Origin: Amaurobius ferox
Taxonomy: Eukaryota > Arthropoda > Arachnida > Araneae > Amaurobiidae
DNA length: 64,000 bases
Direction of reading: 5' to 3'
NCBI GenBank assembly: GCA_951213105.1
Contig: OX578139.1
Span: forward strand, 75,659,184-75,723,183
Of this stretch, positions 1-11,339 are shown in pieces. The notes under the pieces were generated by a model that saw only the letters and a program-made list of their open reading frames with translations, was not told where the DNA came from and made no database searches. The position numbers were made by a program, and so were the translations under genes. Each line of letters starts with the position of its first letter. The first letter of the stretch is position 1.

Positions 1-1080
1 ATGGGACCTAATTTTTCAAAAAAAAATTAAGCGAATTTAAAATTCACAAATTGCTTCGAAGATTTTAGGTAATATTCAAATTATCCATAAAATATATAAA
101 AAAAATTCAGCAAAATATATTCAGTAGTTTTTAAAATAAAAATTAAAATAATAATTACATGATATCCTTATATGAAGCGATCGCGTGACCATGATATGAA
201 AAGATCACGTGACCCACTTCAAAATGAAATATGGCATCCATCTTGTCTCAAAATAGTTATTTTTAAAGTTCTTTTTAATTCATATTGAGTGTTGTATCCG
301 ACCTAAAACCGCTTTATTTTTGCTTAAATTCTGTGCATCTACAAACTGAAACAAGGCAATTACAATATATTTGAGTTTAAATGATCATCCAAATTTGATT
401 ATTTCTACAACGAAGTCTATTTTTCACTTATGTAAAATGTAAACAGCAAAATATGTAGAATGAGTTGTTTAAGAATTGCTACATTTCTTTAATTCAAAAT
501 TATTTAGCTCATGCAGTCTGCATAGCTGATATAAATGAAATATTAATTAATTTAAAGAGATATGGACGATTTTTTTCAATGAAGTTTTAAGCGCAGAGTT
601 TAATTACTTGTAGCTCCATGGTCTTAAGTTTTTAAATAAAATAAATTATTTTAGTACTGTGATGAATGACATGAATGGGAAAATGTTCATGAATGAAATG
701 CTGCTTTTATAGAGAGAGCCAGGCGTTTTATTTTTTCTATGACGTCATTTGAATTTATTTCAGTTGTTTTCAATGAAGTTTTCAAATATAATAAATTATT
801 GTAGTATTTTCATAATTTAAAAAATATTACCGGGGAATGTATCGTATTTTAAAGATGTTTAAACCAGGCAATTTATATTTCAGTGCCGTCATTTGAATGA
901 AGTTCATTTTTTTCGATGAACGTTTAAGTTTTCAAATATAATAAATTAATGTAGTACTGTGATAAGTTTTAAAATATTACCGAGGAATGTATTGCATTTT
1001 AGCGATGTTTAAATAAAATTGCATTGAAGTTAGAAAGCGTTTCATAATCAATGCTTTAAGAATGATTGATCTTTCTTGTT
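1..1080 (+). repeat. 1.3-kb interspersed repeat, copy 1 (cut by window edge)
   Basis: The segment matches the reverse complement of 21702..23018 and, directly, 41493..42760. The shared inner end is GATTGATCTTTCTTG near 1080. Copies differ by many substitutions and small indels, so they are old independent insertions. Inside are repeated submotifs built on 'ATAATAAATTA' (about 640, 785 and 940), a TGACGTCA palindrome at 740..747 and a CACGTG site at 203..214. No coding frame is conserved between copies, so it is probably non-autonomous. Class unknown. Confidence 0.8.
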
Positions 1081-1630
1081 TTAATATAGAAAAATAATTT
1101 TGTTGATAATTGTCTCTTTATTATAGTTTATCTTAACGACATAGCGACCTGAATGGACCTTGCTAGTCCCTTGGCCGCATTGTAACATATTTTGTGTTCT
1201 GTGTTTATGTTGTGTTTTCCTATCTGTTGCTGTGATCGAGTATATTGTTTTGTTTGTTGTATTAATAATAACATTGATAATACATTAATTCTTCCTTTTG
1301 CGTATTTCGTAAAATAAACATATTTAAAGAAATCACTACTGCTTTTAACTTGTGAAATAACGAATACTATTGTTCTCCAATAAAAATGCTTTAGCAGTGC
1401 TATTTCGTCAGTTTTAAAATCAGTCTCAAAGTTGCACCATTACTGCAACAGTATGCTGCATTAAATATTTATTAATTACTAGCAGACATACCCGCCATTG
1501 CTCATTATTCAAAATGTTCAAATAGTAGTCTAAATCACATAGTGGGGAAATCAAAAGGAGGAGAAATTAACAGGTGGTGTCTTTCGTAGCAGTGACGGAC
1601 GAAATGCTGCCCCCACAATATTATTCCTTT
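1081..1630. other. AT-rich interval without recognised gene
   Basis: No open frame with family character, no RNA gene and no clear repeat were seen. It is ordinary AT-rich spacer between two repeat copies. Confidence 0.5.
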
Positions 1631-2387
1631 AAAAATCTGATGTGGACAACAAAAGACTTTCTTTATATAATGCAATGAATTTACTGCATTTACAATAAAA
1701 AAAATTTTCTTATAGTAGATATTTATATTCGTTCCAAGATATTGAATTTTCGTCCTTTAGTCGTCATTTTTATTGATTTAGTGTCATTTCTATCCATTTG
1801 GCGAGATTTTCGTTAATTTGGCAGCATATAAAAAATCGCCAAGTTAGCGACATTCCGCCAAATTCGTCGCCAAAACCTCGCCAAGCGTTATGGACGGAGA
1901 AATAAGTTATTCTTATAGTAGATAAATGACTGTTGGCGTTCAAATACAAAAGTATTATTCAAAGTATCTTTTTTTATGACTGGAACGAGCTAGATCCACG
2001 AGAATGGTGTCATCCAATTTATCGCATGATACTACATATGAAAAGTGAACATATTTCTCAACAGTTAATATATTTTTATGGAATTTTTGATAAATTTATT
2101 TCAAAAATGTGCAATATCTCGAGAACGGTTCATGTTAGCGTTCTAAAGTTTATATCAATCGTTTTCTAAGGAAAAATTACTTAGGAAATGTCTATTTGTG
2201 TAACTTTATTAAAGGTTTTGATATTTTGACGATTTTTTCAAAATTTCTGTTGAAAATTTAGGAGATTCTGAACATTCGATTACGTTTGAAAACAATAGGC
2301 TTCCAGTATTCACGGATTGTGATTTTTGTACCAAATTTCATTCGAATCGCTTTATTTTTTCTTGAGATATCGTCTCCACAGGTTCAC

Positions 2388-2430
<43 letters not shown>

Positions 2431-2510
2431 AACACACACACACACACACGCACGCATGCACGCACGCACGCACACACGCACGCATGCACACACACACACG
2501 CATACTTAAC
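1631..2510 (+). repeat. Interspersed repeat ending in a CA tract, copy 1
   Basis: It begins with AAAAATCTGATGTGG and aligns along its length with 2608..3608: the same order of GGCGACATTCCGC-like, 'GACTGGAACGAGCTAGATCC' and 'CAATAGGCTTCCAGT' blocks, followed by a CA microsatellite. It lacks the terminal hairpin found in the second copy. The 70-residue frame over the CA tract is a microsatellite translation, not a gene. Confidence 0.75.
2391..2502. repeat. (CA)n microsatellite with CG/TG interruptions
   Basis: A long CA run changes into mixed CACG/CATG repeats. It sits at the same place in the host repeat as the CA run at 3401..3430, so the tract belongs to the repeat family and has expanded here. 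Confidence 0.95.
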
Positions 2511-2607
2511 ACGTCAGAAACTTAACACGTCAGAATGAAAATGCTAAAATGGTAGCAAAACTTATACCCGTGTCACTTTATCTTGTTTCAGCAATCGGTA
2601 ACACACA

Positions 2608-3398
2608 ATAAAAAATCTGATGTGGGTAACACATGACTTTCCTTATATAATGTAATGGATTTACTACTTTTACAGTAAAAAAAGAGGTTTCTCTTATAGT
2701 AGATACAATTTACTATAATAGATAGAATTCTCTTATAATAGATAGAATTTTCGACAATTGGTCGTCATTTTCATTGATTTAGCGCCATTTTTATCCATTT
2801 GGCGAGATTTTCGCTAATTTAGCAACATTTCAAAAAGTCGCCAAGTTGGCGACATTCCGCTAAATTCGTCGCCAAAATCTCGCCAAGCGTTATGGACGAA
2901 GAAATAAGTTATTCTTACAGCAGATAAATTACAATTGGCGTTCAAGTACAAAAGTATTACTCAAAGTATCTTTTTTTATGACTGGAACGAGCTAGATCCA
3001 CGAGAATGATGTCACCCAATTTATCGCATGGTATTACATATGAAAAGTGAACATGTTTCTCAATAGGTAATATTTCTTTTTATTTTATATGACTTTTTGA
3101 TAATTTTTTTTTTAAATGTGCAATATCTCGAGAACTGTTCATATTACCGTTCTAAAATTTATGTCAATCGTTTTCTAATGAAAAATTACAGAAGAAATGT
3201 CTATTTGCGTAACTTTATTAGGTGTTTTGATTATTTGACGATTTTTTCAAAATTTCATTCGAAAATTTACGGGATTTCTGAACATTCGATTGCGTATAAA
3301 AACAATAGGCTTCCAGTGTTTATGGATTGTGATTTTTGTACTAAATTTGGTTCGAATCGGTCCATTCGTTCGTCAGTTATCGTCTCCACAGTCTCACT

Positions 3399-3433
<35 letters not shown>

Positions 3434-3608
3434 TTTCACAAACACACATACACAGACATCACTTCAAAAATGTTTGATTCGTGATCAGGGATGCTTGAAA
3501 CGTGCTCTCCCGTCGAAAACTCGAATTCGAATTTTTGACCCCGTCACAATACTTTCCTTATACATTATGTATATAAGGAAAGTAATATACATTATGTATA
3601 TAAGGAAA
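2608..3608 (+). repeat. Interspersed repeat ending in CA tract and hairpin, copy 2
   Basis: Full-length-looking copy. The left end reads AATCTGATGTGGGTAACACA, followed by TGACTTTCC. The right end has GTCACAA followed by a palindrome at 3550..3584 with perfect 13-bp arms (TACTTTCCTTATA and its complement). A partial second copy of the hairpin follows at 3586..3610. The same left and right ends flank quite different interiors elsewhere in the window (15552..16345, 39845..40622, 42840..43620). Confidence 0.75.
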
Positions 3609-3791
3609 GTTAGAATATATGAATTTGAAAATATTTTGCTGAGATTAAAATAGATTTCTGAAAACATTGAAAATATCAATAATTCCCGCAATATTATATT
3701 CCAACACCGTAAATGACACAACACAATCGAAAATATAATACTAGTCATTTATAAAATGTTTATATTTATTTCATTGTCTTTATTATGTAAA

Positions 3792-4020
3792 TCTATATAA
3801 ATAAAATTGAAAATTTGTTTGTATGTTTGTCTCATCATCACAGGAGAACGACTGTATCGAATTTGATGAAATTTTTAAGAGTATACTTGGAATAGCCCCA
3901 CTTAAAATTTAGTCTACGTTTCGAGTTTCTTTTCTAGGACTAGAGATTAACGAGATATTAATGAAAAACTAAATCTTTCATGGGAGTTCCCCTCTCTAAC
4001 TCAATGGTTCCTCCAAACGA
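3792..4020 (+). repeat. Possible Helitron-like 5' tip
   Basis: The sequence TCTATATAAATAAAATTG is followed by a TTTGTTTGTATGTTTGTC stretch. This resembles the TC-initiated 5' ends of many animal Helitron-derived repeats. No matching 3' hairpin with CTRR was found, so the call is tentative. Confidence 0.25.
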
Positions 4021-4599
4021 AAAAGGTTGAAAATTGCTGGTCTAAAACGTGAAAGTGAATTAATTAAAACTCTGAGTTTGGTCGGAGTTTATTGCGCTTA
4101 TCAGTCAATTTTGAAAATCGCAGGTTTGAAACATGAATTTAAATGAACACCCTGTCACCATGGTTTATTTTTCACAGGCTGTTACTCAACAATGAAAAGT
4201 ATTAAGAACTCAAAATGGTTATTTAACTATCAGCATTTTATGAGGAAGATTCTTTCTTATATCATGTTGCTCAGCAACGTAATTAAATCAAATGTGTTTT
4301 TTTTTTAATTTTTATTACGATTTGAATAATAAATAAGGGGATATAAAAGATATCTTATAAATGAACGGTTTGATTTCTTTTTAATTATATTAATTACGGA
4401 TTGCGTACATCACTTTCATTTATTTTAACAAAGAGTTTTCAAACTTAGCCAATAAACTCATATATTGTGTTAGCCAATAAACTCATTTAGCTGATTGTTG
4501 AAATGGAATAAGAGTACAACGGGTATATCTCTTCTAATACAATTTAAGTGTTTTCATTTAGTATATACAAACGGGATCCGGGTGTTTTGTTATCAGGAT
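4021..4599. other. AT-rich interval without recognised gene
   Basis: Nothing recognisable was seen. A short imperfect direct repeat (AGCCAATAAACTCAT) occurs near 4450..4485. Confidence 0.45.
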
Positions 4600-5226
4600 G
4601 TCTTCAGATCTGCAAATTCGGATCTACGAATTTGGCGGGATATCGCCAACTTGACAACTTTTCTTAAACGTTGCCAAATTGACGGAAATGTCTCCAAATT
4701 GATAAAGATAACCCTAAATCCATGAAGTTAATTTTGTTTTGTTAGAGAGTACTGAAATGATGTTTCGGTAGCATTTGTCTGTCAGCCCAACCGTTCTACT
4801 TAGTAACACATTTAGAGAATTTTTAAAATGTTGCCAAATTGATAAATATGTTTGTAAATCCGTAAAAATGTCTTGAAATTGATAAAATTGCGCTAAATCA
4901 ATGAATACTATTGTGTTTTGTTAGAGGATAGTATTGTGATGATGTTTCGTCAATTTGTCGCCAAGTAGGATTGTCAGTTCTACAGTCCGACTTGGCGATA
5001 AATTTGTCGATTTTTTAAAATATCGCTAAATTGACGAAAATGTCACCAAATTGATAAAATGACGCTTCATCCATCAAAATGACATCGAATCGATGAAAAT
5101 TCAATAATTTCCATAATTAAGTACAATCTTCTAGATAATCTCTGCCATTTTGATTGAGTTCGAATTTTTAACCCCGTCACAATACTTTCTCTATGCATAA
5201 TACTGTGTATATAAGGTAAGTAAAAA
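4600..5226 (+). repeat. Fragment of the hairpin-ended repeat family
   Basis: It contains repeated 'GCCAAATTGA' and 'TTGGCGA' blocks related to those in 1631..3608. It ends with the shared AACCCCGTCACAA element followed by a degenerate terminal hairpin at 5183..5222. Two internal submotif repeats (about 4690..4870 and 5010..5100) make it locally self-similar. Confidence 0.6.
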
Positions 5227-5647
5227 TTATTAAAATAGTATATATTAACACAAACCAGTCAAATGCATCTAATTCATTAGCTTAAATAAGCTTTTATCAA
5301 TTCAAAGCAAAAGCACTTTTTAAAAAAATAAAAAAATATATATTCAAGAAATCTTTCTGTTTAAAATGAGGAAAAACCTATAAACAATAAATGTAATATG
5401 AGTGCAAGAATAGAATCAATCCTTGCATTATATTTTAGACACTTAAATACTTTTATTTGTGTTTTTTTCTTTCTTGTTGAAAAATAAATAATCCTACGTA
5501 AACACCTCAATAATCCTACGGTATGTTTGTTCCGATAATTTATACGTGCAGCACAGCTTTTTTTTTTTTACTTTATATTGACAGCTGCAATGATTGCAGA
5601 AGGAACGGTGGATGAAATATTTACTCAGAATTTCTGAGTCAGATTTA
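5227..5647. other. AT-rich interval flanking the foldback element
   Basis: No gene or RNA signal was seen. It ends in the target sequence duplicated at the other side of the foldback element. Confidence 0.5.
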
Positions 5648-5649
5648 GC

Positions 5650-5659
5650 TGCTCATTAA
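5650..5659. other. Left target-site duplication (TGCTCATTAA)
   Basis: An identical 10 bp lies at 15372..15381, directly outside the inverted termini. The direct repeat is 12 bp (GCTGCTCATTAA) if the two bases overlapping the right terminus are counted. Foldback and Mutator-like elements typically make 8-11-bp duplications. Confidence 0.85.
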
Positions 5660-5811
5660 GGCTCCGTGAAGTTGGCCCCCCCGTGGAAAGCACAAACGAC
5701 AAAAACTAGTGGAATCGTTTGTACTTCGTTTGTGCTGGTTTGTGCTGCAAAAATTTTCGTTTGTGCTTCTTTCGTTTTCGATTTATAGCATTTTCTTTTC
5801 CGGGGGGGCTA

Positions 5812-7725
5812 ACTTCACGCTCAGCCATTGTTTACATAAGAGAAATTACATCAATACCCAAAAAACGTTTATGCCTTTCGTTTGTGCTTCGTTTGTGCTG
5901 GTTTGTGCAGCAAAAAGTTTTCTTCGGACCCTTTTCAAATTTGAACTATAAAGCTTTCATTTGTTTGGCGCCAAAACGGGCTTTGTTGACATACAAGAAA
6001 TTAAACGAATTTCGAAAAAACGTTTATGCCATTCGTTTGTGCTTCGTTTGTGCTGGTTTGTGCCGCAAAAATTTTCGTTTGTGCTCTTTTCGTTTTCGAT
6101 TTATAGACGTTTCTTTTCCCGGGGGGGCTAACTTCACGATCAGCTGTTGTTTACATAAGAGAAATTACATCAATATCCAAAAAACATTTATGCCATTCGT
6201 TTGTGCTTCGTTTGTGCTGGTTTGTGCAGCAAAAAGTTTTCTTCGGACCCTTTTCAAATTTGAATTATAAAGCTTTCATTTGTTTGGCGGGAAAACCGGG
6301 TTTGTTGACATACAAGAAATTAAAGAAATTTCGAAACAACGTTTATGCCATTCGTTTGTGCTTCGTTTGTGCTGGTTTGTGCCGCAAAAATTTTCGTTTG
6401 TGCTCTTTTCGTTTTCGATTTATAGACGTTTCTTTTCCCGGGGGGGCCAACTTCACGATCAGCTGTTGTTTACATAAGAGAAATTACATCAATATCCAAA
6501 AAACGTTTATGCCATTCGTTTGTGCTTCGTTTGTGCTGGTTTGTGCAGCAAAAAGTTTTCTTCGGACCCTTTTCAAATTTGAATTATAAAGCTTTCATTT
6601 GTTTGGCGGGAAAACCGGGTTTGTTGACATACAAGAAATTAAAGGAATTTCGAAAAAACGTTTGTGCCATTCGTTTGTGCTTCGTTTGTGCTGGTTTGTG
6701 CCGCAAAAATTTTCGTTTGTGCTCTTTTCGTTTTCGATTTATAGACGTTTCTTTTCCCGGGGGGGCCAACTTCACGATCAGCTGTTGTTTACATAAGAGA
6801 AATTACATCAATATCCAAAAAACGTTTATGCCATTCGTTTGTGCTTCGTTTGTGCTGGTTTGTGCAGCAAAAAGTTTTCTTAGGACCCTTTTCAAATTTG
6901 AATTATAAAGCTTTCATTTGTTTGGCGGGAAAACCGGGTTTGTTGACATACAAGAAATTAAAGGAATTTCGAAAAAACGTTTATGCCATTCGTTTGTGCT
7001 TCGTTTGTGCTGGTTTGTGCCGCAAAAATTTTCGTTTGTGCTCTTTTCGTTTTCGATTTATAGACGTTTCTTTTCTCGGGGGGGGGCTAACTTCACGATC
7101 AGCTGTTGTTTACATAAGAGAAATTACATCAATATCCAAAAAACATTTATGCCATTCGTTTGTGCTTCGATTGTGCTGGTTTGTGCAGCAAAAAGTTTTC
7201 TTCGGACCCTTTTCAAATTTGAATTATAAAGCTTTCATTTGTTTGGCGGGAAAACCGGGTTTGTTGACATACAAGAAATTAAAGGAAATTCGAAAAAACG
7301 TTTATGCCATTCGTTTGTGCTTCGTTTGTGCTGGTTTGTGCCGCAAAAATTTTCGTTTGTGCTCTTTTCGTTTTCGATTTATAGACGTTTCTTTTCCCGG
7401 GGGGGCCAACTTCACGATCAGCTGTTGTTTACATAAGAGAAATTACATCAATATCCAAAAAACGTTTAAGCCATTCGTTTGTGCTTCGTTTGTGCTGGTT
7501 TGTGCAGCAAAAAGTTTTCTTAGGACCCTTTTCAAATTTGAATTATAAAGCTTTCATTTGTTTGGCGGGAAAACCGGGTTTGTTGACATACAGGAAATTA
7601 AAGGAATTTCGGAAAAACGTTTATGCCATTCGTTTGTCCTTCGTTTGTGCTGGTTTGTGTCACAAAAATTTTCGTTTGTGCTTCTTTCGTTTTCGATTTA
7701 TAGCATTTCCTTTCATTTGCTTCGT
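5812..7725 (+). repeat. 319-bp tandem array, left arm
   Basis: The marker AACTTCACG recurs at about 5812, 6130, 6450, 6770, 7090 and 7409, giving a period of 318-321 bp. Each unit has a G-run followed by CCAACTTCACG, which is the element terminus in inverted orientation, and a 'TTGGCGGGAAAACCGGG' block. Units are nearly identical. Confidence 0.9.
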
Positions 7726-8932
7726 GTGAAGTTGGCCCCCCCGTGGAAAGCACAAACGACAAAAACTAGTGGAATCGTTTGTACTTCGTTTGTGCTGGTT
7801 TGTGCCGCAAAAATTTTCGTTTGTGCTTCTTTCGTTTTCGATTTATAGCATTTCCTTTCATTTGCTTCGTGTGAAGTTGGCCCCCCCGTGGAAAGCACAA
7901 ACGACAAAAACTAGTGGAATCGTTTGTACTTCGTTTGTGCTGGTTTGTGCCGCAAAAATTTTCGTTTGTGCTTCTTTCGTTTTCGATTTATAGCATTTCC
8001 TTTCATTTGCTTCGTGTGAAGTTGGCCCCCCGTGGAAAGCACAGACGACAAAAACTAGTGGAATCGTTTGTACTTCGTTTGTGCTGGTTTGTGCCGCAAA
8101 AATTTTCGTTTGTGCTTCTTTCGTTTTCGATTTATAGCATTTCCTTTCATTTGCTTCGTGTGAAGTTGGCCCCCCCGTGGAAAGCACAAACGACAAAAAC
8201 TAGTGGAATCGTTTGTACTTCGTTTGTGCTGGTTTGTGCCGCAAAAATTTTCGTTTGTGCTTCTTTCGTTTTCGATTTATAGCATTTCCTTTCATTTGCT
8301 TCGTGTGAAGTTGGCCCCCCCCCGTGGAAAGCACAAACGACAAAAACTATTGGAATCGTTTGTACTTCGTTTGTGCTGGTTTGTGCCGCAAAAATTTTCT
8401 TTTGTGCTTCTTTCGTTTTCGATTTATAGCATTTCCTTTCACTTGCTTCGTGTGAAGTTGGCCCCCCCGTGGAAAGCACAAATGACAAAAACTAGTGGAA
8501 TCGTTTGTACTTCGTTTGTGCTGGTTTGTGGCGCAAAAATTTTCGTTTGTGCTTCTTTCGTTTTCGATTTATAGCATTTCCTTTCATTTGCTTCGTGTGA
8601 AGTTGGCCCCCCCCCGTGGAAAGCACAAACGACAAAAACTAGTGGAATCGTTTGTACTTCGTTTGTGCTGGTTTGTGCCGCAAAAATTTTCGTTTGTGCT
8701 TCTTTCGTTTTCGATTTATAGCATTTCCTTTCATTTGCTTCGTGTGAAGTTGGCCCCCCGTGGAAAGCACAAACGACAAAAACTAGTGGAATCGTTTGTA
8801 CTTCGTTTGTGCTGGTTTGTGCCGCAAAAATTTTCGTTTGTGCTTCTTTCGTTTTCGATTTATAGCATTTCCTTTCATTTGCTTCGTGTGAAGTTGGCCC
8901 CCCCCGTGGAAAGCACAAACGACAAAAACTAG
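7726..8932 (+). repeat. 145-bp tandem array, left arm only
   Basis: The marker GTGAAGTTGGCC recurs at about 7726, 7871, 8016, 8160, 8305, 8452, 8597, 8744 and 8888. Each unit is a near copy of the element's terminal 145 bp in direct orientation, starting GCTTCGTGTGAAG where the true end has GCTCCGTGAAG. C-run length varies from 6 to 9 between units. The right arm has no such array. Confidence 0.9.
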
Positions 8933-9545
8933 TGGAATCGTTTGTACTTCGTTTGTGCTGGTTTGTGCCGCAAAAAGTTTTCTTCAGACCCTTTTCAAAT
9001 TTGAACTATAAATCTTTTATTTGTTTGGCGCGAAAACAGGGTTTGTTTACATACAAGAAATTAAATGAATTTCGAAAAACCGTTAATGCCATTCGTTTGT
9101 ATTTCATTTGTACTTGTTTGTTCCGGGAAAAAAATATTTCGGACCCTTTGCATATGCAAAGTATAAAGCTTTCATTTGTCTCCGGGACAAGTGTTTTTTT
9201 TTTTTTTACATAACAGAAATTAAATGAATTTTAAAAAACTATTTATGCCATTCGTTTGTGCTTCGTTTGTACTAGTTTGTTCCGGAAAAAATTTCTTCGG
9301 ATCCTTTTCATATCCGAAGTATAAAGCTTTCATTTGTCTGGGGGACAAGTGGGTTTTATTTACATAGCAGAAATTAATTGAATTTCAAAAAACCGTTTAT
9401 GTCATTCGTTTGTACTTCGTTTGTACTAGTTTGTTCCGGAAAAAAATTTCTTCGGACCCTTTTCATATCCAAAATATAAAGCTTTCATTTTTCTGGGGGA
9501 CAAATTGGTTTTGTTCACATAATAGGAATTAAATGAATTTTGAAA
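8933..9545 (+). repeat. Degenerate inner repeats of the left foldback arm
   Basis: Diverged units of roughly 150-170 bp share the blocks TATAAAGCTTTCATTTG, 'ATTCGTTTGT' and 'TTCGGACCCTTTTCA' with the outer units. This is the oldest-looking part of the left arm. Confidence 0.7.
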
Positions 9546-9655
9546 AAACGTTTGAAATAACCAGATCTAAATCTGTCGTTACTATTCCTAGCATTATTCA
9601 ATTGATTCAATTCATAGAAGCTTAAAAAATTTAGAAGTAACATTTCAGTATTAGT

Positions 9656-10177
9656 CTAATTAACCTCATTTGACATGACAAAAGGCAAAACAATACCATG
9701 TAAATTAAAGTCACCCATAGTAACAATGTCGTAATTGAAAAAATTAAAATTAGCTTCGAACAAATTGATGAATTCATCATACGTATCAAAACTGGAAGAA
9801 GGGCTTATATATACCACACAGAGAAACAAATATTTACCAAAAGCACGATCAATTTTTAACCATACCGATTCCGTTTGATTTTCACCCATGGATAACTCAT
9901 TGAACACAATGTTAGAATTGAGTACAATAAACAAGCCCCCGGCACGAAGGTCTCGAATATCCATATTAGTCCAATCTCCACGTATAATTGTATATCTGTC
10001 ATCAAAACATTCCGCACTACTAATATTTTCACAGAGCCAGGTCTCAGTTAAACATATTACATCATAGTTTTGAGTTAATACCGATAAGAATAGTTTGTTT
10101 GTTTTTGTCCGTAGACCCCTAACATTCTGATAATAAATTTTCATGTTACGATTTACAACACATCCACCAGTGATCAA
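9656..10177 (-). pseudogene. CR1/jockey-like LINE endonuclease fragment
   Basis: This frame (173 residues) encodes the apurinic-type endonuclease that nicks target DNA for non-LTR retrotransposition. From a Met at 10144 it reads MKIYYQNVRGL, then DVICLTETWL with the catalytic Glu, an 'AGGLFIV' strand, 'VVYISP', and MGDFNLHG with the Asp/Asn pair. This order is typical of exonuclease/endonuclease/phosphatase domains in CR1- and jockey-like elements. The frame stops after the GDFN motif, so the catalytic C-terminal His is missing, and no RT follows. Broken ORF1 lies upstream on the same strand. The whole fragment sits in the loop of the foldback element. Confidence 0.8.
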
Positions 10178-11201
10178 AGACTCATCAGGTAGTCACTTCC
10201 CTGCTTCATTCTCATGGCCACGCATTTCACCCTCTTGAAGAATCTGCTTATCATTAAGTTTACCAACTAATTTGGTAATGAAACATCCATCGGGCCAAAC
10301 ATCACTTTCAACAACTTTGCCTTGTCCTGTTCCTGGACCTCAACATGAAAAGGAAAGTAGGTATTACATTTAGTAACTAATGGCGTACAAATGAAATTAT
10401 CAATAAGACCGTTCTTTAAATCAATTTCAATATCATCGGCTCTCGCATTTGAACTCAGTCTCAAGAGAAATATTACTCCCATTCTGGGACGTTTCTCAAC
10501 CGCCACTAATGTGGAAACTTTACATGAACCGTTTACAACTGTCTTTGATTTCGGTGTAGCAATATATCCCTTATCGCCTTTTTAAAACCAGATCCCATAG
10601 TATTTATAAACATATCCCTGTGTATGTGCAGTTGAGCAATACTAGCTCCATCTTGTAAATTTGGCCACTGTTCAGCATTTCCATTGCTCTATTCAGCAAC
10701 ATCATTGACAGTTTCCCTCATGTTTTCCCTGATACTATTTCTTCGATTTAATTCCGAACGTAGTTTAATCACATTCAAATCCATCCAACAGTGTTCCCGA
10801 TCAACGAAGTGAACATTTACCTCTGTCTTTATGATACCATTTATACCATTACTGCCTGAATATACTTTTTATTCGATGCTGACCACTCTCCTAAGGAGGT
10901 CAGTGTCATTATCTTGAACTTTTCTATTCAAAAGTTCCACTAAAGCTAATTAATTTTATCCGAAAAGTGTGTGTTGTCATCAGAACTTACTTCCGCTCTG
11001 TAGGTTTATTCCTATCATACAATGCTTGTTCAAAAATCTCCAGCGCGTTTTCTCTATTGAGATCGAAACTGACCCTATGTTTAAAGGCCGATTTTCTATC
11101 AGAAACAGAAATGAACAAGTTATTCAAGTTGCACACTCCAAAAATGCTTTGCGTAACACTGGCTCAACTTCTTCTGAAGTCGAACCACTATAGTCCGCCA
11201 T
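10178..11201 (-). pseudogene. LINE ORF1 remnant (FP25K-like domain)
   Basis: ORF1 of the same CR1/jockey-like element. A plausible start at 11201 reads MADYSGSTSEEVEP and runs into a stop after about 25 residues. The C-terminal part at 10267..10506 has VIFLLRLSSNARADDIE, 'CTPLVTKCNTYFPFHVEV' and a short downstream segment, the pattern of the baculovirus FP-like RNA-binding domain found in ORF1 of many such elements. The middle (10510..10960) has frameshifts and stops. It is non-functional. Confidence 0.6.
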
Positions 11202-11339
11202 GACAAAATTAAGAACAATTCGTTAAATTCTTCTTAACTACTTGTCAGTATCTAAAAAATAGTTTACTCACAGTATAAGCCACATTAAAAACACAATATT
11301 AAGAATAAAAACTCTTTAAAATTTTAAAACTGTAAAAAA

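Larger units (their letters stand above)
5661..9545 (+). repeat. Left foldback arm
   Basis: In order: a terminal cap of about 145 bp, 319-bp units to about 7640, eight 145-bp units (7726..8932), then degenerate inner units (8933..9545) in which 'GCTGGTTTGTGC' has drifted to 'ACTAGTTTGTTCC'. Divergence increases inward, suggesting that the outer repeats are kept homogeneous or were amplified recently. Open frames here are stop-poor repeat translations. Confidence 0.85.

Noticed and set aside
6841..7548. A 235-residue open frame and several 120-180-residue frames in the foldback arms
   Set aside because: They translate stop-poor tandem units. Units are 319 or 145 bp (not multiples of three), so the frame changes every unit; the longest frame exists only because one unit is 321 bp. 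Frames are equally open on the other strand.
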